From the NCBI RefSeq assembly GCF_017114995.1, contig NZ_JABXKL010000099.1:1-64000 (forward strand): a stretch of 64,000 nt of DNA, given 5' to 3'. The stretch comes from Nostoc sp. NMS9. Lineage in GTDB: Bacteria > Cyanobacteriota > Cyanobacteriia > Cyanobacteriales > Nostocaceae. This document shows positions 59,442-64,000 of the stretch, one piece after another (positions within the stretch are counted from its first letter, which is position 1; each line of letters starts with the position of its first letter). Made by a program: the position numbers and the translations under genes. Under the pieces are notes generated by a model, which worked only from the letters and a program-made list of their open reading frames with translations, was not told where the DNA came from and did not search any database.

Positions 59442-60821
59442 CTATAATGCATCTCTATTAAACTCTGCTAATGGATAAAATTCTGCTGTTAAATCATCTT
59501 CCTTTTCTAAGTTAGCTACTCCAATAATAAGATTCACGCATGGTGGCAGTTGACTATTATTTTTTTGTAATATTTGGATAGTTTGGTGTGCTGCTTCTTC
59601 ATCCTGCATTACGAATACAAACGTTATTTCATCAAGTGAACCTTCTTTAGTCTCATAATAACCACGATATTTCTGATCTCGTAAAATGAATCGAGCAGTA
59701 AGGGGATCACGAAATATTTTGATTTTAAATCCCAAATTTATTTCTGACTCTGAATCACGAACTATATAATCTGGAAAACCTCGTTTGTTTTCCAGGATAC
59801 TAAAGTTAGCATAACGTTTTTGAAGCCATATAAGTACAGATTTTGCCGCAACAAGCTCTAATTGCCTAAAAGCTAAACGTCCCTCTAAAGATGCTCTAAC
59901 AACTTCACGAACTTGGGATATTGATTCATCAGTAACATTGGTATTTAAGAATTCTTTAGAATACTTTAGAAATTGTTCTGAATTATACATATAAAAGAGC
60001 TTAGTACCAGCCTCTCTTGAAATTTCATTAACTAATTCAGGACGTGGGCCAATCTTATTTTTACCTTGAGAATCAGTTATCCACCACCAATCTTCTTTTT
60101 CATCATCAGTAAGAAATACTATTGATTGAATAGAATCTTGTGATGCTTTATTAATTATTTGCTTCCAAAGTACTAAATCTCCATACTTACGTTGATAAAT
60201 TACACCACCGTAGGAAAAAATATCGCTTTTGCTATCAGTTTCTTTCTTCTGGTCTTTATATCCTGGTGGTATATCACTCTTAAATCTAATTTCTCCTTCT
60301 TGATATATCTTGGTAATTTCTTCTTGAGAGAAAGATTCACCAACTTTTTCTTTTAGTAATTGATCAAGTTGTTCTCTAATTGGATCACTATCTGTTACTG
60401 ATAGCTGAGTAGCTTCAAGCTGGTCTAAATTAGCTAGAAAATCAGTGATTTGTTGATCAAGGGCTGAAACAAGTTCATCAGCTTGAATAGATGAGTGTCG
60501 CTTCTTTAACTGTAATTTTTCTAGTTCAGAGATCATTGCGGCTCTAGAACTGTCTAGAACTTTACGAACATCTGAAAAACGTTTCTTTTGTTCAGCAATA
60601 ACAGTAAGGCGGTTTCTTTGAAATTCAAGTGCAGCTTGATATGGAACCCAAAGACGAGGTGCTATACTTTGTAGAACAGTAAAAAGCTGTCTCCGTGCTT
60701 CTTCAGGATATCGATACATATTAAGTAGAATATTGGCATCTAGCACAAAAGTTGCTGATTGCCAAATTTTTTGAAAATCTATTTCACTTGGTCTGTAGTA
60801 ACCACTAAATAGTTCTTTCAT
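59442..60821 (-). CDS. PIN-like domain (PIN_8 type) protein, candidate defence gene
   Basis: About 459 residues from the ATG at 60821 (MKELFSGYYRPSEIDFQKIW); a TTG five codons earlier is less likely. The N-terminal part is a PIN-like nuclease: SATFVLDANILLNMYRYPEE (Asp28 and Asn30), then WVPYQAALEFQRNRL with Glu. A long helical and coiled region (about 80-190) follows, then SIVFLTDDEKEDWWW near residue 240 with clustered acidic residues of the C-terminal half of the PIN active site. The last 130 residues form another compact domain (GFPDYIVRDSES, LGFKIKIFRDPLTARFIL) that I cannot name. The PIN_8 family is often found in mobile and defence regions. It is monocistronic, next to two toxin-antitoxin relics. 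Confidence 0.75.
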   Translation of the reverse strand: MKELFSGYYRPSEIDFQKIWQSATFVLDANILLNMYRYPEEARRQLFTVLQSIAPRLWVPYQAALEFQRNRLTVIAEQKKRFSDVRKVLDSSRAAMISELEKLQLKKRHSSIQADELVSALDQQITDFLANLDQLEATQLSVTDSDPIREQLDQLLKEKVGESFSQEEITKIYQEGEIRFKSDIPPGYKDQKKETDSKSDIFSYGGVIYQRKYGDLVLWKQIINKASQDSIQSIVFLTDDEKEDWWWITDSQGKNKIGPRPELVNEISREAGTKLFYMYNSEQFLKYSKEFLNTNVTDESISQVREVVRASLEGRLAFRQLELVAAKSVLIWLQKRYANFSILENKRGFPDYIVRDSESEINLGFKIKIFRDPLTARFILRDQKYRGYYETKEGSLDEITFVFVMQDEEAAHQTIQILQKNNSQLPPCVNLIIGVANLEKEDDLTAEFYPLAEFNRDAL

Positions 60822-61567
60822 TATAAAAAATATCAAAGTTATGTGACATTTACTGTTGGTTTATAGTGCCAATATCACAAAGCTAAAAGGCAATCTAACT
60901 CTTATTAAACTGATATCTATAAGATTACCAGACTGAAAATTTCAGTCTATCTTCCAGCAAAAAGCAATAATTCCCCGTGAATCCATCACTTGCTCAATCA
61001 CTGGGAATTTAAGTGAACACAAAACTAAAACTGAGCATTTTATTAAGTAAATACACTTAGATTAAAGACAAAAAACAATAATATGAGGTTAGTTGACACA
61101 AACACTATAACCCCAACTCAGTAGCTTGTACATTTAAACCTCTAACTAACAGTAAATCGCCTCACCCCCTAAGCACACTCAAGTACAAGCCAAAATTGCA
61201 GACAACATCTTGCGCGTGGAAGTCACCCTCAAAGCTTTGAAAATCCCATGATTATTACCTGGAAACCGTCAACATCTTCGCCTTACCCGATGAAGTCTCT
61301 GTAAATGATATGCTGATTGGCATGGCGATCGCTCCTAATTTAGCAACCTCCGCAAATGCTCACGAGTACGGTTCTACTGACAGTGTTGTTTAGGTAATTT
61401 ATTTTTTCTTTGAAAACCCTTGCTTACCCAGCCAAAAAAAGCTATCTCTGAATGCAAGTTGGTATCATTGTGCAGAGCTACCCTAATTTGGTAGCGATCG
61501 AGTTACGATCTTGTCACACCCTTTTTTTGATTTGAGAAGTCCTATTCCAGAATTTTCTGGTTAAAAT
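60822..61567. other. Intergenic stretch with a gene relic
   Basis: About 745 bases between the PIN gene and recA. Near 61175-61393 a relic of an unknown gene is visible in two frames (QAKIADNILRVEVTLKAL, then YYLETVNIFALPDEVSVNDM and GMAIAPNLATSANAHEYGS, ending at 61393). The upstream part of the stretch has no structure I could identify. Confidence 0.45.
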
Positions 61568-61581
61568 AGTATATCTGTTCT
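61568..61581 (+). promoter_or_regulatory. LexA-box-like site upstream of recA
   Basis: AGTATATCTGTTCT fits the cyanobacterial LexA consensus RGTACNNNDGTWCB with one mismatch (T for C at position 5). It lies 61 bases before the recA ATG, a typical operator position. LexA control of SOS genes differs among cyanobacteria, so binding is inference. Confidence 0.65.
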
Positions 61582-61642
61582 ACTCAAACTCCCAGAGCAA
61601 CACTCCTTAAAACCATATATTTTAGAGGCATTAGAGGCAGGA

Positions 61643-62722
61643 ATGGCTATCAACACAGATACTTCAGGCAAGCAAAAAGCACTGACTATGGTGCTCAACC
61701 AGATTGAGCGCAGCTTTGGTAAAGGAGCAATCATGCGCCTGGGCGATGCTACCCGGATGCGGGTGGAAACGATTTCCAGTGGGGCGCTTACCCTAGATTT
61801 AGCATTGGGTGGTGGTTTACCCAAGGGTCGGGTAATAGAAATTTATGGGCCGGAAAGTTCCGGTAAGACTACAGTAGCGCTACACGCGCTCGCCGAAGTG
61901 CAAAGAAATGGCGGTATTGCTGCCTTCGTTGATGCTGAACACGCCCTAGACCCTACTTATGCTGCTGCATTGGGTGTAGATATTGACAATTTGCTGATTT
62001 CCCAACCTGACACTGGCGAATCAGCTTTGGAAATTGTCGATCAGTTGGTGCGCTCTGCTGCGGTTGATATTGTAGTCATTGACTCAGTAGCGGCGTTGGT
62101 TCCCCGTGCTGAAATTGAAGGCGATATGGGTGACGCTCACGTTGGTCTGCAAGCGCGCTTAATGAGCCAAGCCCTACGTAAGATTACTGGGAATATTGGG
62201 AAATCTGGTTGTACAGTAATTTTCATCAACCAGTTGCGGCAAAAAATCGGTGTTACTTACGGTAGCCCAGAAACTACTACTGGCGGTAACGCATTGAAGT
62301 TTTACGCTTCGGTGCGCTTGGATATTCGCCGAATTCAAACCTTGAAAAAAGGTACAGACGAGTATGGTAATCGCGTTAAGGTCAAAGTCGCCAAAAATAA
62401 AGTAGCGCCGCCTTTTAGAATAGCGGAATTTGATATTATTTTTGGCAAAGGTATTTCTACCTTGGGTTGTGTTGTTGACTTAGCAGAAGAAACTGGCATT
62501 ATTATCCGCAAAGGAGCTTGGTATAGTTACAACGGCGATAATATCTCTCAAGGACGAGACAATGCCATTAAGTATCTAGAAGAAAAGCCTGAATTCGCTG
62601 AAGAAATTAAGAAACTAGTGCGTGAAAAGCTAGATAAAGGCGCTGTTGTTTCTGCTAACTCCGTAGCTAAAGCCAGTGAAGAAGATGAAGAGGAAGAAGT
62701 CGATTTAGAGCCAGAAGAATAA
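61643..62722 (+). CDS. recA: Recombinase RecA
   Basis: Protein of 359 residues. It pairs homologous DNA strands with ATP and promotes LexA cleavage. Visible: KALTMVLNQIERSFGKGAIM at the start, GPESSGKTTVALHALAE near 67 (Walker A), DAEHALDPTYAAALGVD, VIDSVAALVPRAEIEGDMGD near 145 (Walker B), INQLRQKIGV, ETTTGGNALKFYASVRLDIR, and an acidic C-terminal tail with EEDEEEEVDLEPEE. A standard cyanobacterial RecA. A purine-rich leader and the LexA-like site precede it and a strong terminator follows. Confidence 0.97.
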   Translation: MAINTDTSGKQKALTMVLNQIERSFGKGAIMRLGDATRMRVETISSGALTLDLALGGGLPKGRVIEIYGPESSGKTTVALHALAEVQRNGGIAAFVDAEHALDPTYAAALGVDIDNLLISQPDTGESALEIVDQLVRSAAVDIVVIDSVAALVPRAEIEGDMGDAHVGLQARLMSQALRKITGNIGKSGCTVIFINQLRQKIGVTYGSPETTTGGNALKFYASVRLDIRRIQTLKKGTDEYGNRVKVKVAKNKVAPPFRIAEFDIIFGKGISTLGCVVDLAEETGIIIRKGAWYSYNGDNISQGRDNAIKYLEEKPEFAEEIKKLVREKLDKGAVVSANSVAKASEEDEEEEVDLEPEE

Positions 62723-62759
62723 GGAATGTCGATTTATTAATCTGCAATTGCTAATAGAT

Positions 62760-62796
62760 GGTGCGTTATGAAGATAGATGACGCACCTTATTTTTT
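62760..62796 (+). terminator. Intrinsic terminator of recA
   Basis: GGTGCGT at 62760 pairs with ACGCACC at 62781-62787 across a 14-base loop and is followed by TTATTTTTT. It lies 38 bases after the recA stop. Confidence 0.85.
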
Positions 62797-63094
62797 CTAA
62801 AAATCTCGATTTTGGTATGTTAAATGCAAGCCTAAATCCAGACAGTGAATAGATTTGGACTCATAAACACATCCTACTTGATATTTTGGCATAGACGTAG
62901 CCCGTCGTAGATATCGCACTGGTTTGTCACCGATGAATCCATCAATTTAAACTTGACAGACTACTATTAGGGAAAAAGGAAAAACTACTGGTTCGGGGTT
63001 TCAGCCTTAGATTGACACTAATGACCAGCTATATGGTAATATTTCATGGCATTATGCTAAAAAACTTTGTTTATAATCAAAAAGTAGCCAACCC
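62797..63094. other. Intergenic stretch
   Basis: About 300 bases with a cgtagcccgtcgtagatatcg repeat piece near 62896. AT-rich before the next ATG, with a plausible promoter near 63040 (tggtaatatttcatggcattatgc). No gene. Confidence 0.45.
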
Positions 63095-63418
63095 ATGAGT
63101 TTAGCTGTAATTAAGTTCTCTTCAGAAGAGTGCGGCATCTGCCACAAAATGTCTTTTTATGACAAAAAGGTGGCTGAAGAACTGGGTTTAGAATTTATCG
63201 ATGTAAAAATGCAAGATACAACTGCTTACCGCAAGTATCGCAAGATTTTATTGACTCAATATCCCGATAAATCAGAAATGGGATGGCCTACTTACATCAT
63301 CTGCAATTCTCCAGAGGGGGAATTTCAGATTGTTGGTGAAGTAAAAGGAGGTCATCCCAAAGGGGAGTTTAGAAGCCGTTTGCAAGAAGTTCTGAATTCC
63401 ACAGCTAATCAGAACTAA
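63095..63418 (+). CDS. Thioredoxin-like protein with CGIC motif
   Basis: Protein of 107 residues: SLAVIKFSSEECGICHKMSF at the start, with the redox pair Cys-Gly-Ile-Cys (residues 13-16), then FIDVKMQDTTAYRKYRKILL, and MGWPTYIICNSPEGEF with the cis-Pro that contacts the active site. A C-terminal helix with GHPKGEFRSRLQEVL follows. It is a cytosolic thioredoxin-fold protein that should reduce disulfides or sense redox state. The CGIC motif differs from CGPC of classical thioredoxins. Its end overlaps the convergent gene by 14 bases. Confidence 0.85.
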   Translation: MSLAVIKFSSEECGICHKMSFYDKKVAEELGLEFIDVKMQDTTAYRKYRKILLTQYPDKSEMGWPTYIICNSPEGEFQIVGEVKGGHPKGEFRSRLQEVLNSTANQN

Positions 63419-63638
63419 TTACCTCAAAAGATTTGACCTCTAAGGCAGGGCCAATCATGGCAGTTGTCATAATATCTTCGCGCACCTGTCCTTTAACTTT
63501 TGCTTTTTGTCCGGCTTTGAGTAAGTCTTTGTCAGCTCCTCTGAGGATTTCGTAAGTAACGCCCTCTTCTGTAACTAACGCCCATGCGCCTGTACCAATA
63601 TCACGACGTTCGATTGTACCTGTAAGTGTAATGCTCAT
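63405..63638 (-). CDS. DUF5818 family protein
   Basis: Protein of 77 residues with a small all-beta (OB-like) pattern: SITLTGTIERRDIGTGAWAL, VTYEILRGADKDLLKAGQKA, KVKGQVREDIMTTAMIGPAL, EVKSFEVI. This fits DUF5818, small proteins of unknown function. No signal peptide. It is convergent with the thioredoxin-like gene and overlaps it at the stop. Confidence 0.75.
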   Translation of the reverse strand: MSITLTGTIERRDIGTGAWALVTEEGVTYEILRGADKDLLKAGQKAKVKGQVREDIMTTAMIGPALEVKSFEVISSD

Positions 63639-63639
63639 A

Positions 63640-63765
63640 AGAAGTGGGAACTGGGAAGTGGGGAGTGGGGAGTAGGGAGTTAGGAATGAGGAGTTAGGAG
63701 TTAGGAGTTAGGAGTTATAAAAATTCATTCCCTATGCCCAATGCCCAATGCCCCATTCCCTATTG
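63640..63765. repeat. Short tandem repeats
   Basis: gaactgggaagtggggagtg and ttaggagttaggagttagga units (63650-63715) and aatgcccaatgcccc (63735-63755). Same repeat family as at 16455. Confidence 0.8.
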
Positions 63766-63772
63766 ATGCCAT

Positions 63773-64000
63773 TTACGCTATTTTTTCTTCGTTTTTCAAT
63801 GCTAAACGAACAAGTCCATAACAGACTAGGGCATTAGCAATGAGGAAGAGGCGTGCTAAGTGACCACTTCCCAATCCCCAAACTGCCGGATCGAAAAACG
63901 CACTTATAGTTAAGCACGCTGCTACACCTAAAGTTGAACCAATGGCAAACCATTTCCAACTAGGGTGTCCCAGCAGCAATGCCATCAACACAATGGGAAT
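63773..64000 (-). CDS. Membrane protein, N-terminal part beyond the window
   Basis: The frame is open to the window edge and reads, from the edge, IPIVLMALLLGHPSWKWFAI, then a second hydrophobic span (LGVAACLTISAFFDPAVWGL) and a third (LARLFLIANALVCYGLVRLA), ending in a charged tail (KNEEKIA). Three membrane spans are visible. The family is not recognised from this part. The start and N-terminus are outside. Confidence 0.65.
   Translation of the reverse strand: MPIVLMALLLGHPSWKWFAIGSTLGVAACLTISAFFDPAVWGLGSGHLARLFLIANALVCYGLVRLALKNEEKIA

Overview
The window is chromosomal DNA from a filamentous, probably heterocyst-forming cyanobacterium of the Nostoc type. The evidence is the very frequent GCGATCGC octamer, heptamer-based tandem repeats and dispersed palindromes between genes, a high-light-inducible protein, the myxoxanthophyll genes cruF and cruG, XisH/XisI proteins, a bacteriophytochrome and a cyanobacteriochrome-type GAF domain, and sucrose metabolism genes. 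No rRNA, tRNA or CRISPR array was found.

Layout. 1-3.4 kb holds decayed signalling genes (a receiver-domain remnant, a CHASE2 sensor kinase remnant and Ser/Thr kinase-AAA remnants), a KTSC protein and a small membrane protein. 3.7-6 kb carries a glucose dehydrogenase-like SDR and an alkaline/neutral invertase. 6.5-9.4 kb has small unknown genes, a broken Nudix gene, a DUF938 methyltransferase-like gene and an hli gene. 9.6-15.3 kb is an accessory stretch around pyrimidine nucleotide genes: thyX, an Rpn-like nuclease, an IS1-family element with perfect target duplication, xisH-xisI, a duplicated fragment of the thyX 3' end, a membrane-anchored dUTPase-fold protein and dcd. 15.7-26 kb is mostly housekeeping: an adenylate kinase-like gene, rph, pgl, an FHA protein, an M50-type protease, rnhA, cruG-cruF and an MlaE-type permease. 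26.6-31 kb has several tiny membrane or secreted proteins, a possible small RNA and an aminotransferase. 31.2-35.3 kb is a giant repeat-rich DUF4347/DUF4114 surface protein.

36-43.6 kb holds DUF1499 and DUF1345 genes, a GNAT gene split by an insertion, a 1414-residue hybrid histidine kinase and a frameshifted response regulator, followed by a 21-bp tandem repeat. 43.9-49.3 kb has bioF, ruvA-spp and a two-partner secretion locus in which the exoprotein has collapsed while the transporter is intact. 50.5-56.7 kb is a three-gene overlapping photosensory operon: bacteriophytochrome, Rcp-type regulator, and a hybrid kinase with a cyanobacteriochrome GAF. 56.9-60.8 kb contains xseA-xseB, two damaged toxin-antitoxin modules and a PIN-domain protein. 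The right end has recA with a LexA-box-like site, a thioredoxin-like protein, a DUF5818 protein and the edge of a membrane protein.

The main themes are light and redox signalling, nucleotide metabolism and DNA repair (thyX, dcd, recA, ruvA, xseAB, rph, rnhA), sucrose turnover (spp, invertase), and extensive gene decay. At two places a fragment of the 3' end of an essential gene (thyX, xseA) is duplicated next to PD-(D/E)XK-type accessory genes. The candidates most worth study are the thyX-flanked cassette, the membrane-anchored dUTPase-fold protein, the two-photoreceptor operon and the PIN-domain protein.
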